Shown: positions 1 through 11,931 of the stretch, piece by piece
How positions within the stretch are numbered: the stretch's first letter is position 1
Layout of the letters: each line of letters begins with the position of its first letter
Source: Turnera subulata
Taxonomy: Eukaryota; Streptophyta; Magnoliopsida; Malpighiales; Passifloraceae
Length of the DNA: 64,000 nucleotides
NCBI GenBank assembly: GCA_028386065.3
Contig: JAKUCV010006862.1
Span: 17,109 to 81,108, forward strand
Reading direction: 5' to 3'
Program-made: the position numbers and the translations under genes
Notes under the pieces: model-generated
Seen by the model: only the letters and a program-made list of their open reading frames with translations
Database searches by the model: none
Told to the model about the DNA's origin: nothing

Positions 1-357
1 GGTGGGCACTTCGGACTCACCCCTCACCTGCGGGCTTTCATCCCGTAGGTTGAGTTATTTGTGGTTCAGGTATATTGCATTCCAGACAGGCTGTTGACGT
101 TTCCCTTGGACGGGCTTGGATCCATAGTTTGCATGTGTCGCATACAGTGTTTATGTGAGTTGAAAGTCTTCCGCTGTGCACTATTTTGTTATTATTGGGC
201 CATTGGGCCAGTTATGATATTTTATTGTTGATTTTATTATGGGCCGTTGAGCCCGGATATTTGTTGATTACACTGTATGCTGAGTCATGTTGGGCTGGGA
301 TGTCACAGTTCCGGCTCGTGTTTACCGTGTACGGTAAATACGGGTCGGGGCGTCTCA
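1..357 (-). mobile_element. Terminal part of a large LTR, cut by the window edge
   Basis: Read on the minus strand this starts TGAGACGCCCCGACCCG at 357 and continues to the window edge. It matches, in reverse complement, the first ~360 bases of the solo LTR at 4292. The first 40 bases hold a near-perfect hairpin (317-342, arms CGTGTTTACCG/CGGTAAATACG). The flank from 358 on is copia pol sequence, so this LTR retroelement, probably Ty3-gypsy type, inserted into an older copia element. The rest of it lies outside the window. Confidence 0.65.
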
Positions 358-1308
358 TTCAAGTTGCTTGAAGCAACTAATTCCCGGAAATATACAAAAT
401 TAAGTTAAATTGATGGTTTAAACCAATTTGCGTGTGCATAGTATAAAGTATGTGCATGAATTTTTTTTTGCTTATGTTGATAATTCATATATGTTTTTGT
501 AATTTAAATATTATTAGAACTCCTGGAGAAGCTTCCAAATGCCGTGCTATGATGAAAAATCTCATAAAGAACTAGATTGGTCCTGAAGTACCCTATCTAA
601 GTGCAATTTATCTTGCTAGTAACATAAAGCCTGAAGCTTTTGCTATAAATTTATTTGCAAAATATAATTTTGCTCTAACGTATTTATATTGGAATATAAT
701 ATATAAATACATATTCTATTATCTTGGTATATGGAATTATATTAACCTTGTGAGGCCAAGGTGCATCTAGTTGGTTTTGCAGATGTAGGTCTTTTATTTG
801 ATCCACATAAAGCACAGGCAGATACATCACGTATCATTGTGACCAGAAAAACAAAGTATCGTTGTTGCCTCTTCAAATAATGGAGAAATTGTGTTCATAC
901 ATTAAGTTAGCCGAGAACGTGCTTGGCTAAGATCGATGATGCAGCATAGTCAAGATTCATATGGATTAGTTAGCGAGGAAGATATTCCAACGACGATTTA
1001 TGAAGATAATGCTAGCTGCGTTGCCCAATTGAAGGGAGGATACATCAAGAATCATTCAAGTGACATCTGGCAGATTTATTTACAAAATCAGTTCCTACTA
1101 CAACTTTTGAAGAATTGATGAAGAGGATTGGTTTATGGAGGATTCGAGATATCAAGGGATGCCAAAATCAAGGGGAGTAGAATACGCACTACACTCTTTT
1201 TTCCTTCACCAAGTTTTTGCCCCACTGGGTTTTTCTTGGTAAGGTTTTTAACGAGGCAGTACTTCCTAAGCGTATTCTATCTAAGGTGCAATGACATTCA
1301 AGGGGGAG
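358..1308 (+). mobile_element. Ty1-copia pol remnant (RT end to RNase H)
   Basis: Degenerate copia pol, readable only in short pieces. Around 360-390 is the sequence seen again at 43916-43945 in the copia element of block B. Around 530-660 are pieces of late RT (GPEVPYLSAIYLAS-like). Around 975-1040 is the RNase H segment (YEDNASCVAQLKGGYIKNH). The tail at 1165-1300 matches 44400-44540 and ends in a polypurine tract AAGGGGGAG at 1300-1308, directly before an LTR. Many stops and frameshifts make it non-functional. The 5' half is replaced or cut off by the LTR at 1-357. Confidence 0.75.
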
Positions 1309-1683
1309 TGTTATAAATAAATTATGGTGAATGTCATTGTTACCATCCAGTAAAACTCATTTCTACCATACCCGAATTTACCCCCGGTAAATACTTTATC
1401 CATACACCAAACTTCTACTTGGAATTATCTCTTTAGCTAATTACCCTCCATAATTCCATTTGTCCTAATCCTAATATCATCTTCCTTTACCTAACATCCT
1501 TTTGATTTTATCCATTTAAATTAATCATACTTATTTGTTTTTATCCTCCCATTTCCAACTATAAATACCCCTTCATTCCTTCACTTTCATACACTGACAA
1601 CCCACCATAAACTTTACTCTCTTCTCATTCCATACACTTCTCTTCTAATCTTCCTCCATCTAAATTTATTATTCTCTCCTACA
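1309..1683 (+). repeat. 3' LTR of the copia remnant
   Basis: Starts TGTTATAAATAAATTATGG straight after the polypurine tract, the same TGTTATAAA start as the LTRs at 38478 and 62112. A TATA box (CTATAAATACC) sits near 1559, followed by a CT-rich stretch, as expected of an LTR promoter. The 3' border at about 1683 (CTCCTACA) is a guess from the usual CA ending; no second LTR or target duplication is available to fix it. Confidence 0.55.
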
Positions 1684-3441
1684 TATTATTATCAAAAGTG
1701 TATTATTATTACCAAAGTTGTATTATTACCTTGATCAAGTTTGATCAAATTTGTATTATTTTATCAAATAGTGAAAATTTTCCCCAATTTTATAACATTA
1801 TGCTTATTTTTCATATTTTTCTTTTGAGTTCTTTTCTTTCTATGGCTTTTATTACTTTTCCCTCAAATGAACTTTTTTCTTTTTATCATCCCTCAAATGA
1901 ATTTGGTGCCTTTATTGTGTGGGTTCTGTTATCAAAGCAAAGGTGTTCCCAATACTTGTATCTTTAAATTCGACCAAAATACTTGTATCTTTAAAAGATA
2001 TGTGAAGTGGGTCACTGAACACATGGAGAATCATCATATTTTGCTAGGGCCCATACATATGGAACTTTTTTCGTCTATTTATATTATCTTCAAATTAATT
2101 GTTAAGAGTGATGTCCCAAATAATGCAACCATAAAGGGGAATGTGTGTGGACATAAGGTCCATGAATCCTAACTTTTACGTTATCATATGAATCATAATG
2201 CAGCTTCCTAACTAAAGGCTGCCTTATAATTTGTCACGGGAACTCTTTCTTTTGTAGTTTGGGATTAAATCTTTCTTGGAAGTTAAAATTTATTGGGCTT
2301 CAATTAGGCTCACATGACTAATTTTCAGTCACTCATACTTGGTAACAAAATTGTTCATCACTAAACGGGTTCAATGGTATGTAAGAATGAGCAAGTCTAT
2401 GTGACGGTGGCACAGGCAACTCTATGTGACAATAGCACAGTCCTCAAGCTTCTGTCTTTTATATACATAAAACACAACAATAATGAGATGTACAACTGTG
2501 GATTATCTACTTCATACTCTACCTGAAGGAGAATCAATCCTGACTAGTTAAGTTTTTTTTTTTAATCAGAATGTTGATTAGTTAAGTTGATCTAAAAGCA
2601 CCTTTATCTTCGCCAAGAAAAATAAAAATAATGCAACTTCCTATGTCTAGATACTTGAATATCCTTTTTTCTCTCTTTTTGCGAACAAAAGCCAATCTCA
2701 ATACATCGAAACTCTGATTAAGTGCTAAGCACCTGCTATTTTTATGGGGACCTTCCTTTTAAAGTTTGGCTACATTCTTTAGACTTAATAGTGAAGGAAA
2801 AAAAAAATAAAGAGATGGAATCATCACAAGTAAACTAGCTAACGTATCACTACATGTATTCCAAGTCTTCTCTTTTCATTTTTTTTGGTTTTTTATCCTC
2901 GAAAGACCTAGTAATTTCACCCTGGATTTACAGTTTAAAATTTCTATCGGGTGTAATTTGTTTTTAAGAAAAGATGATTTTCAAAGGATAAATTTTCAGA
3001 TTAGAACATTTAAGAGATAATTTAACTAAGCATTTGTTCATAGACAGACTCGTAAAATAGAACAAGGGACAGGAGCATTGAAGACTGGTTTACAGATTTG
3101 TATTATGGATTTGGGACCATTTGTCGGTTGTGACGGCAGTAAAATTGGGTCTTGCACCAAAATTAAGGTTCCACTGGCATGGATGGACAAGGTGAAATGT
3201 ACCTTATTTACCAGAAAAGACAATAGATGAAGTGTACCTTAATTGGTAGTAGATGCTTGCTAATCAATTGTTACTTATTTTCTTAGCTATCTTACTTAAA
3301 CTATTATCTCCTGCTTAAACTATTATCTCCAGCGCACAAACTGGGTTAGCAGGCTTCTGTCTTGTATCTTCATAAAGTATCATGACGAGTCTTGCTTGAT
3401 AGGGAGACAGTTGCTTTGTTGGTCAGGGAAAAAAGGAGACT
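1684..3441. other. AT-rich intergenic DNA, nothing recognised
   Basis: Low-complexity AT-rich sequence with poly-T runs and a small direct repeat near 3290-3330 (TTAAACTATTATCTCC twice). Short open frames occur (1867-2172 plus, 3038-3223 minus) but show no family motif and no plausible gene structure. I see no gene here. Confidence 0.6.
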
Positions 3442-3715
3442 CTATGTTTGGTACACAAGCAATAGGAATGGGAATAGGAACGGGAATAGGAATGGGAATT
3501 TTATTCCATTTTGTTTCATTTTGTTTCACCATAAACAACCTTGCTCTAGAATTTATGTCTTAGATTATTGTCACTCTAATACTTATGTCTTAGATTATTG
3601 CCAACCCAATAAAAAAATTATTCAAATTACGTTTCTATTCCAATTCTATGTGATACCAAACAACAAAATGATTAGGATCGTTTCTATTCCGATTCCAAGT
3701 GATACCAAAGATAGC
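3442..3715. mobile_element. MITE candidate with CTATnTTTGGTA ends
   Basis: The left end reads CTATGTTTGGTACACAAG and is followed by repeats of GGAATRGGAAY. The right end, reverse complemented, reads CTATCTTTGGTATCACTTGG followed by GGAATAGAAACG. That gives imperfect terminal inverted repeats of about 30 bases. An internal direct repeat (TTATGTCTTAGATTATTG) occurs at 3553 and 3583. No clear target duplication was found, so superfamily is open and the call is tentative. Confidence 0.4.
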
Positions 3716-3820
3716 CATATAATCTTTCGGTTTACAAAGCATAAATTCTCTAACTTATTACCAGATATTCTAGTTCTTTCATTCCTGAAAAAAAGAAAAA
3801 ACAAAAGAAAACATCATAGT

Positions 3821-3954
3821 TAGCAATGTGGAGTGATCTAAGTAATAAGCGATTTGGTTTCGCTTAAATTGAGTCTCAGGTTCGAATCATCATGTGCGCG
3901 ACCCGAATTCAGATTGATCGGGAGAATGTATGGGAAAGTAAAAAATAAAAATAA
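3821..3954 (+). mobile_element. tRNA-derived SINE (short, diverged)
   Basis: The head resembles the SINE at 48433: AAGTAATAAGCGATTTGG (box A region) and, about 35 bases on, CAGGTTCGAATCATC (box B, GGTTCGANTCC-like). It ends in an A-rich tail (about 3938-3957). Flanks match as a target duplication: AAACATCATAGT at 3809-3820 and AAACATCCTAGT at 3955-3966, 11 of 12 identical. Both ends and the promoter boxes fit a SINE copied by LINE machinery. Confidence 0.7.
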
Positions 3955-4892
3955 AAACATCCTAGTCCTCAATGATTTTATTTTGGACAAATGCTAATGA
4001 GAACTTCAAAACAGAGACATATCCATGATTAGAGATTGACAAATATGTTTTTGCTTGAATGTTAACTAATGTCTAGTGATGTTTTTCATTTTTTCTTCAA
4101 GAGTGAAATTTTCTTGAAAAAGAGAGGGAGAGAGAGTTTGTTGTGGCTCTACTTTTCTGCCCAACAAAAAATGCATCTTTTTTAGAAAAATTATTATAGT
4201 CTGAATTCTACTCGACTAACTTCACGTTGGTTTTTCTTTGTTTTCTTTGAACAAGAATGGTTATATCATTTTTTTTTTTTAAGAATAAGAATAAAACGCC
4301 CCGACCCGTATTTACCGTACACAGTAAACACGTGCCGGAACTGTAACGACCCAACCAAACAAAGCCCAGCATATAGTATAAACAACAGTAACTCAGGCTC
4401 AACAGCCCTAAATATGAACATCAATAACATCACAACCGGCCCAATGGCCCAACAATAATAATAAACAGCACAGCGGAAGACTTAATAACTCATAAAGACA
4501 TTGTATGCTACACAGATGCAAACTAATGGATCCGAGTCTTGTCCAAGGGATAACGTCGCAGTCGGTCTGGAATGCATCAAACCTGATCCATAAATAACTC
4601 AACCTATGGGATGAAAGCCCGCATGTGAGGGGTGAGTCCGAAGTGCCCACCAACCATGGATAAACAGAGATATGCAGGCAACCATAATACTTCAAAGAAA
4701 ATAATACAGACAACAGCCACAAACCATACCAAAGACAACACCGTACAAGACAGACCAAACCCAAAGACTCGTCCTAAACCTACCAAAGAATTTATTATTA
4801 TTCCAATTTTATCTTTCTGAGCCCCGTCACGGATAAGCTAGGGTCGTACCAGGTTATCAACTAGTTTATGGTGCCAGATCAAATAGAACCCG

Positions 4893-5168
4893 GGATCAAC
4901 ATCTCAATATCAAATCTCAGGGATCAACATCCCAATAACAATCTCAGGAAACAGCATCCCAATCACAATCTCAGGGATCAACATCCCAACCACAATCTCA
5001 GGGATCAACATCCCAATATCAAATCTCAGAGATCAACATCCCAATCACAATCTCAGAGATCAACATCCCAATATCAAATCTCAGGGATCAACATCCCAAT
5101 CACATTCTCAGGGATCAACATCCCAATATCAAATCTCAGGGATCAACATTCCAATCAAACCGGCATCA
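4893..5168 (+). repeat. Tandem array of 27/28-bp units inside the solo LTR
   Basis: Ten units begin GATCAACATCCCAATMWCAA or a close variant at 4893, 4922, 4949, 4976, 5003, 5031, 5058, 5086, 5113 and 5141. Units of 27 and 28 bases alternate over most of the array because two variants (ATCACAATCTCAG and ATATCAAATCTCAG) alternate, giving a ~55-bp higher-order repeat. It looks like a minisatellite grown inside the LTR. Confidence 0.85.
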
Positions 5169-6344
5169 ACATGCCCATCACAAGTAACCCAGATCTTGGC
5201 CACCACAAAATAGCCTCAAACCATCCGGTCGTACCTCTACTTACCACGTGACAATTAAATCATCATCTCAAATCAACTTCCAATTTCCATTTTCTTTTTC
5301 CCAATTATGCTTTTCATAATTTATTCCAATTATCCAATCACAACACAGTCCACCGACAATAATCATAATATCCATAACAGTCAAATAATTATCCAATTTC
5401 CTATTAACTCAAGCTATACCACAGACTAAACCATCAACATTTCATCACCAATTATTCACAATTAACAGTTCAATGATTACACACAATATCCACAATCCAA
5501 CAACACATACCAGCATCATCAACAACAACATCCATGGCAAACAAACAACAATCGATAAACATCTCAGCAGTTCAATCAAACAACAAAAATACACACACAG
5601 CATTACAGGCACATATCCAAGGTTATCCATCCTCACCTTAGCTGATTACTCAACTCTGAAGACAATGACCGGTCCAAAGCCGGCTCCTCGGGAAACTGCC
5701 CGATATCAAACCTATACGACAAAACAATATATACTCACATAAGATGCACATAATCGGTATGCTATGATGCCAATACTGCGAAATAATCCCATCCCGGTTC
5801 ATATCCTTTATTATCATCTTTTACCGAAAATATTATACCGTACGTATATCCGAATATAATTTCGGTACCATACTTTAATTAAAACTCTTTTCAAAATATT
5901 TTTATGAAGTTATTTATCATTTTCCAAAAAAAATATAATCATCATAAAATACTCTTTTTTTCCTGGAAAGGTATGTATTTATATTTATATTCTCCAAAAT
6001 TATTATTGTATAAAATAATTATACTTCTCCAAAAATATAATTACTATAACATATTTCCCTGAAAATATATCGTATGCTTATACTCCCAAAGTATTCATAG
6101 TATATGTGTACTTTTCTAAAATAATTATTATATAGTAATTTTGCAAAGGACATAATTCATATTATAATTACCTTAGTTTCTTGAAAATAATATAACATGA
6201 TAATTACCTTATTTATTTTTACAATACTATGTATTTATATTACCCAGAAAATATATATATTCCATATGCCCTTTTTTCCAGATTATAAATATATATATAT
6301 ATTTTTTCTTATTACCTTTATTATTTTTTTTTTAAATCGGACTG

Positions 6345-7360
6345 GGCCAAATAGTGTCAGCCCAGGCCCAGGCTCCAAGCCCAAGTCTTTTGCCACAGCC
6401 CAACAATAACCCAAACCAACCCATACCAGCCCATGAACCCAACAGCCCATACCCCAACCCAAACTGTAAACCAAGCCCAAGCTAAAAACTTCACAGCCCA
6501 TACTTAACACCCAAGCCCAAAGCCCAACTTCCAACCCGTCATCTTCAACCTTACCTTGAGCAGCGCGGGTTGCAGGCGGGGGAGCACGGGCGCGAGTGGT
6601 GGCGGTGGCAGCTGGAGGCGTGCAGGGTGGCGGCTCGGCAAAGGTGGTGCAAGTGGTGGTGGTGACGAGGTCGGGTGGCTGGTGGTGTGGTGGTCACGGT
6701 CGACGACGGGTAGCGAGCAGGTGGCCTGCTTCTTACCTCCACGGGGCGGCGACACGATTGGGCTCCTCTCCACAGATCGACAGCGGAAAGGCGTCGAGGC
6801 GGGGAAGACGAGGAAGGAAAGCGGCAGCTCTGCGTACGGTGGCTGCTGTACACGGCGGTCGGCAGGTTGCTGCGAGAGGTGCGCCGACGTTGCTGGTGGC
6901 GGAAGCGGCGGTCAAAGCGAGCAAAGGAGAAGACAGGTCCGACGGCGACAACGGCTCTGCTTCCTGAAGCGACGGCGACCGAGCAACGAGACGGCCACGG
7001 CAGGAAGCGACACGGTTGGAGGCTAACTGTGTGTTCGCCGGCAGCAGCAGTAGGAGGAGGAGGAGGAGAAGAAAATGGCGGTGGCGGGTTTGGTGTGGAT
7101 CAGTTTGTTGCAAGAGATGGCGGTGGGGCAGTTGGTGATGGTGTCTTGTTGTATGGGTGAAGGTGGTTCACGGGTCTCGGGAAGAAAAAGAAGAAAAGAA
7201 GAGGAAGGAGAGATAGGTGGTCTCGGGCATGGTTCACGGGAGCAGAAGAAGAGAAAGAGGAAAATAAAAATAAATAAAAAAAGAAGGTGGGCGGTATCAC
7301 GGGTGCACAGGTCTCGGCGACACAGAAGGTGGCGGCTGCAGACTGCATAATTGAGGCTCA
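6345..7360. other. GCCCA-rich tract and GC-rich block in the solo LTR
   Basis: From 6345 to 6540 the motif GCCCA or TGGGC recurs more than a dozen times. From about 6550 to 7350 base composition switches to GC-rich, with GGTGGC and CGGCGAC runs. Open frames of 80-156 codons appear here on both strands in several frames, which is what skewed composition produces. None shows a conserved domain, so I do not call a gene. Confidence 0.6.
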
Positions 7361-7632
7361 ATTATGCAGGCGTGTCCGAACCGGACCAGAAAATTACTGG
7401 TACCCCCTTAGTAATTTTCCGGTGTGATTTTTCTGAGGATTCCGGGACCCGAAAAATATCAACTTAGGTCCGAAAAATCCACGGAAAAATTCCGAGCGCG
7501 GAAAAAACTTCGGTTACGAAAAAAACGACGCTCAATTTACCTTGAATTAATTACCCAAGATTAATTTTTTCGGTAAATCGCTGTAAAAGTGACTTTTACA
7601 GTCCGATAAAAATCCTGAGCTGTTACAAAGAA

Positions 7633-9209
7633 TGGGTTATACATTTAATAAAGCATTTTTATACGAAATCTTTTTATTTCTTTTTTATGTTTTATTTTTT
7701 GAGGGGGCCTGAACCGGCACAACTAGGACAGACTTCCCGTCAGTAGTGTCGTCACTTGAAAATGATTAGCTACAGTAACATTATGTCTCCTTACCATGTG
7801 GCATGTCTCTGTGCTTTGCCAACGGATATATCTCGCTTCAATTACTAGAATCGCCTTCTTCTGTCGCTATTAAAAAAATAAAAAACTTTATTAAAAAAAT
7901 TAACCTTCTTTGTCGGTAAAATAAAAAACCTTCTTTGACCTAGGGAATCAGTGACTCTGTATGCAGCTCTTTTTTTTCCCTCCTTAATCTGACTTTAACA
8001 TTAGTAATTAGCATATATAAATTGAATGGATCTCTTACCCCTACAAAATTGGATGGAATCAACGGCAACTGTATAAAACTATCAATGAAAATATTAACCT
8101 CTCTATCTTGAAAAACTGTTTAGATTTTTATCATGTTCTTTAATTTGACTTCTTCTTTTGATACTCTTGAACTCAACTCATATTATTATACATTCAATTA
8201 TCGTTATATTTTTCCTTTTCAACAAAACAAGTATCAAGATCTATCATTGTTCTTCACAATTTCATTGTGGTAGATCAATTGATAATCTTTTGAACACGTT
8301 ATTCAATAATTTTATTTAGTACATAATAAATATATAGAAAGAGAATGAAAATATAAACTTTATAATTTTTTCCAACTTATATTTTCTTAATACAAGGAAA
8401 ATCTATCGAGTTATATCAACATCTATCAAATTGAAAGACTAATTATTTGTTCACTATTCATAAACTATATGTATATACAAATGTAACCAAAGGTTCAACT
8501 TGAATAAAAAACCGAACTGATAATGTAAGACCACTTACAATCAAGATTAAAAAAAAATGGATGAAGAAAATAATAAACGCATATATAAGCTCCGTAAAAT
8601 TAAAAATTTTCTATAACAACTGCATTATAAAAATGATAGAAGAATTTTAAGGAATAGCTTTTCCTAGCCATTCTAACTTTTTATTTTCTTTATGAAAAAT
8701 AAAGATGGTAATGATAGCTTTTCCTACATAGTAAAGAGGAAAACACAAATAAGCATTTGAATTTTACATCAATCAAATCTGGTATTAGGGGAAGAAAAAG
8801 GAAAAAATGGAAAAAAAAATGTTGCTTTGACCTAGTTTTAAGGTATCTTCCAAATAAAAAATAGGACAAAATCTTACTAACCTACCACTACTACCTGCCC
8901 AATTAATTAACTTTATAACTTGGATTTAAAAAACACTAAATTTTTTTTTTTTTTTATAGTGAAACAACACTAAACTTTAAAGCAAAATGAAACCGTTGAC
9001 AGGAAAAGCTGAGGGCAGTTTAGTAAAACCAAGTTGACGGAGCAGGAACTCCTTTCGATGAACCTGCAAGCACAGAGCACTTTCTTCCTTCCCTCCCCTC
9101 TCACAGGCAAGGACCCAAACAAACGGGCGTTAAGAGAAGTTAACGGCGTTATTCAAACTCGAGCCCGAAGCGCCAAGCTCCCGTTAGAGAACGTTGGGTC
9201 AAACTTTCC
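7633..9209. other. Intergenic DNA upstream of the PI4K gamma gene
   Basis: AT-rich sequence with poly-A and poly-T runs. No gene, terminal repeat or known element was recognised. Confidence 0.6.
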
Positions 9210-9216
9210 TATAAAG
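9210..9216 (+). promoter_or_regulatory. Candidate TATA box for the PI4K gamma gene
   Basis: TATAAAG lies about 650 bases before the start codon and is followed by pyrimidine-rich sequence (9240-9295) typical of a plant leader. A leader this long often contains an intron; TGGTGGTAAGAATC near 9539 would serve as a donor. Inference only; no transcript evidence. Confidence 0.35.
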
Positions 9217-9868
9217 CCAACGGCTAGAATTCAGTTTTATCTTTCTCTTACTTACACTTCCTTTTTCTTCTTCTTCTTCTTCACTATTTTTATTTCTCGG
9301 TCACCGGCAACTAACTTATCGATAAAAACACGGAGAGAATATCGGTTCCACTCTAAAAAAACCGAACGTCACCAAAATTAAACACTACCCCAAAAGAACT
9401 TGGCTCCGGCAAATAATCGCCCAAAAAGGAGAAACCCAAAAAAAAGAAAAAACGCAAAACGGCTTTTTTTTTTCCTAATTTCTAGACCCATTTTTAAGTT
9501 CATTACAGTCCCTGATCACACTTTGATTCTTTTCCTTTGGTGGTAAGAATCCAACCTTCCCGTTTCTCTCTTTTCTTTGTTTTTTTTTTTCTTTTTTACC
9601 ATTTTGTCCTGGACCCGGATTCTGTGAGAAGCCATTATTATGCTCCTTTCCGATAAACCCAGGAGCTGAGGGAAAGGGAGATCATCTTTTTGCTTTTCCT
9701 TTTTTGAGTTTCAGCTTCTGGGTTTATTTTGTCTGTTCTCTTCGATTATGGGTTCCATTTCCCGTTAGTGAGTTTGGGGTCAAAGTTTTAGTCTTTGGAG
9801 GTTTTTTTCTTTTTTGTGTATAGAGATATAGAGAGAGAGAGGGGAAGGTAAAAGCGCGGAAAAGGAAG

Positions 9869-11931
9869 ATGTCAGTTGTTGATGTTGCTTCGAGTCCAAT
9901 TCGTAGAGAATTGGTGCTTCTTCCTGGTTATTGTAACAACAACAACAATTACAGTAACCAAAAAGATCCAGTTTTTGAAGAAGATTCATCAATTTTGATA
10001 TATCTTAGTGTGGCCGATACTTTGATTCCCATGCGGGTTTTGGAGTCTGATTCTATTGCTTCCGTGAAGCTTAGGATCCAGACATGTAAAGGATTTGTGG
10101 TGAAGAAACAGAAACTTGTTTTTGGAGGGAGGGAGTTGGCGAGGAACGAGTCACTTGTCAAGGACTATGGTGTTAATAGTGGGAATGTTCTGCATTTGGT
10201 TCTTAAGCTGTCGGATCTGTTGGTGATCAACGTGAGGACCACTTGCGGGAAGGAATTTGAGTTTAAGGTGGATAGGTATAGGAGTGTTGGGTATTTGAAG
10301 CAGCGGATATTCAAAGCAGGGAAGGGATTTGTGGATGTTGAGGAGCAAGAGATCTTCTACAATGGTGAAAAGCTTGATGATGACCACAGGGTTCTTCATG
10401 ATATCTGTCATCATGATGATGCTGCTGTTCACTTGTTGGTTCGAAAATCTGCAGCCAAAGTGAGGGCTAAGCCCGTGGAGAAAAACTTTGAGATTTCTAT
10501 TGTTGCAGCAGATTCCAAAGCAGAGAGTGCAGCAGATGAAGGTGATCATATCCAATCAGAGGAGGTTCAGGTTCTGGCTAAGGAGCAAGGTGTTCAGGCT
10601 TTCCGGTTGCAACCAGTTATTGTGGACCCTAAGATCAAATTGAATTCGGTAATCTGGAACATGATTAACTCTACACTGGTCGGGTTGGAGAGAGGCCATC
10701 CACCTATTAGATCATCGGAGGGGATGGGTGGTACTTACTTCATGCGGGATCCATCAGGGCAGGAGTTTGTTTCTGTTTTCAAGCCTGTGGATGAGGAGCC
10801 TAATGCTGTGAATAACCCCCAGGAGCTGCCTGTATCAGAGGATGGTGAAGGGTTGAAAAGAGGCACAAGGGTAGGTGAAGGGGCGGTGAGAGAAGTTGCT
10901 GCATACATATTGGATCATCCAAAGAGTGGTCCGAGGGCAGTGACTGGGGAGGTTATGGGGTTTGCTGGAGTGCCTCCCACTCTTATTGTTCGATGCTTGC
11001 ATGAAGGATTTAACCATCCGGAAGGATATGAACATAAAATGAAAAATGTCAAGACTGGTTCTTTGCAGATGTTCATGAAGAATAATGGGAACTGTGAAGA
11101 TATTGGTCCTGGGGCTTTCCCGGTGGAGGAGGTACACAAGATCAGTGTGCTTGATATCAGATTGGCCAATGCAGACAGGCATGCTGGGAACTTATTGATT
11201 GGCCAAGGAAAGGATGGCCAGAAAATCCTCATTCCGATTGATCATGGCTATTGCTTGCCAGAGAAAGTGAGTATTTCTGCTTTGCTTCCCTTTCACGTTT
11301 ATTGCTTTGCTGTTAATCTATTCAACACCAACATTCAGCATTGAACCAAATGGTTCACTTGTAGTTGGGGATTGAAGAACAATTCACAGTGCAATTAGTA
11401 ATCAATTTCATTAAAGCATATGATTGTGTTTCATATGCTTCACTTTCTTCTGCATTTCCTTGCACATGGATATGGAACATTTGATCTCTGTGTACAGCAG
11501 CACGCATCATAAAGGATTTGAGTATCAACTTCTAATGCTTCTATCCTTTGCAGTTTGAAGATTGTACATTTGATTGGCTTTACTGGCCTCAAGCCCGCCA
11601 GCCTTATTCAGCCGAGACCATCGATTACATAAATTCATTGGATGCGGAGCATGATATTGCATTGTTGAAATACTATGGGTGGCATATTCCTCTCAAGTGT
11701 GCTCGGGTACTCCGTATCTCTACTATGCTTCTGAAGAAAGGGGTAGCAAAAGGTCTCACTCCTTTTGCCATTGGAAGCATCATGTGTAGAGAAAACTTGA
11801 ATAAGGAATCTGTGATCGAGGAGATTGTTCGTGAAGCACATGATTCCCTGCTCCCTGGCATGAGTGAAGCTGCGTTTCTTGAAACCGTCTCCCAAATTAT
11901 GGACTCCAGGCTTGAAGAGCTCACAAAATAA
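9869..11931 (+). CDS. Phosphatidylinositol 4-kinase gamma with two ubiquitin-like domains (PI4KG4/UBDK-gamma type)
   Basis: Two exons, 9869-11266 and 11554-11931, join in phase 0 (donor AAA|GTGAGT, acceptor TTTGCAG) to give 591 residues, near the size of Arabidopsis PI4K gamma 4. Two ubiquitin-like domains lie at about 41-114 and 116-192, then a linker, then a PI3/4-kinase catalytic domain from about 250. Visible kinase motifs are GMGGTYF (286-291), the Lys in VFKP (305), LANADRHAGNLL with Asp436 and Asn441, and IPIDHG with Asp458. In this plant family members autophosphorylate and phosphorylate proteins, and lipid kinase activity is doubtful; gamma 4 binds ubiquitin-pathway partners RPN10 and UFD1. 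The start codon is the first ATG before the first ubiquitin-like domain. AATAAA at 12132 may be the polyadenylation signal. No defect seen. Confidence 0.95.

Larger units (their letters stand above)
4292..7627 (+). mobile_element. Solo LTR, about 3.3 kb, probable Ty3-gypsy
   Basis: The left end TAAAACGCCCCGACCCG corresponds to TGAGACGCCCCGACCCG in the copy at 357, so the canonical TG has become TA. The right end is GAGCTGTTACA at 7627. Direct 5-bp flanks AAGAA occur at 4287-4291 and 7628-7632, a classic target duplication. No gag-pol domain lies between, so I read it as one LTR left after LTR-LTR recombination. It contains a 27/28-bp tandem array, a GCCCA-rich tract and a GC-rich block with spurious long frames. 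LTRs this long starting near ACGCCCCGACCC suggest a chromovirus such as Tekay/Del, but that lineage is not shown here. Confidence 0.65.

Noticed and set aside
3392..3823. 143-codon frame
   Set aside because: Built of NGNRNGNRNG-type repeats and Lys runs from the MITE candidate and poly-A; not protein-like.
4893..5168. Evenly spaced direct repeats resembling a CRISPR array
   Set aside because: Units are contiguous with no unique spacers, in a plant LTR, with no cas genes; it is a minisatellite.
6504..7361. Several overlapping frames of 80-156 codons on both strands
   Set aside because: GC-rich, Arg/Pro/Gly-biased shadows of one composition block within the solo LTR; no conserved motif or start context.
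10151..10555. Minus-strand frame of 134 codons within the PI4K gamma exon
   Set aside because: Opposite a strongly supported coding exon, and lacks any domain.
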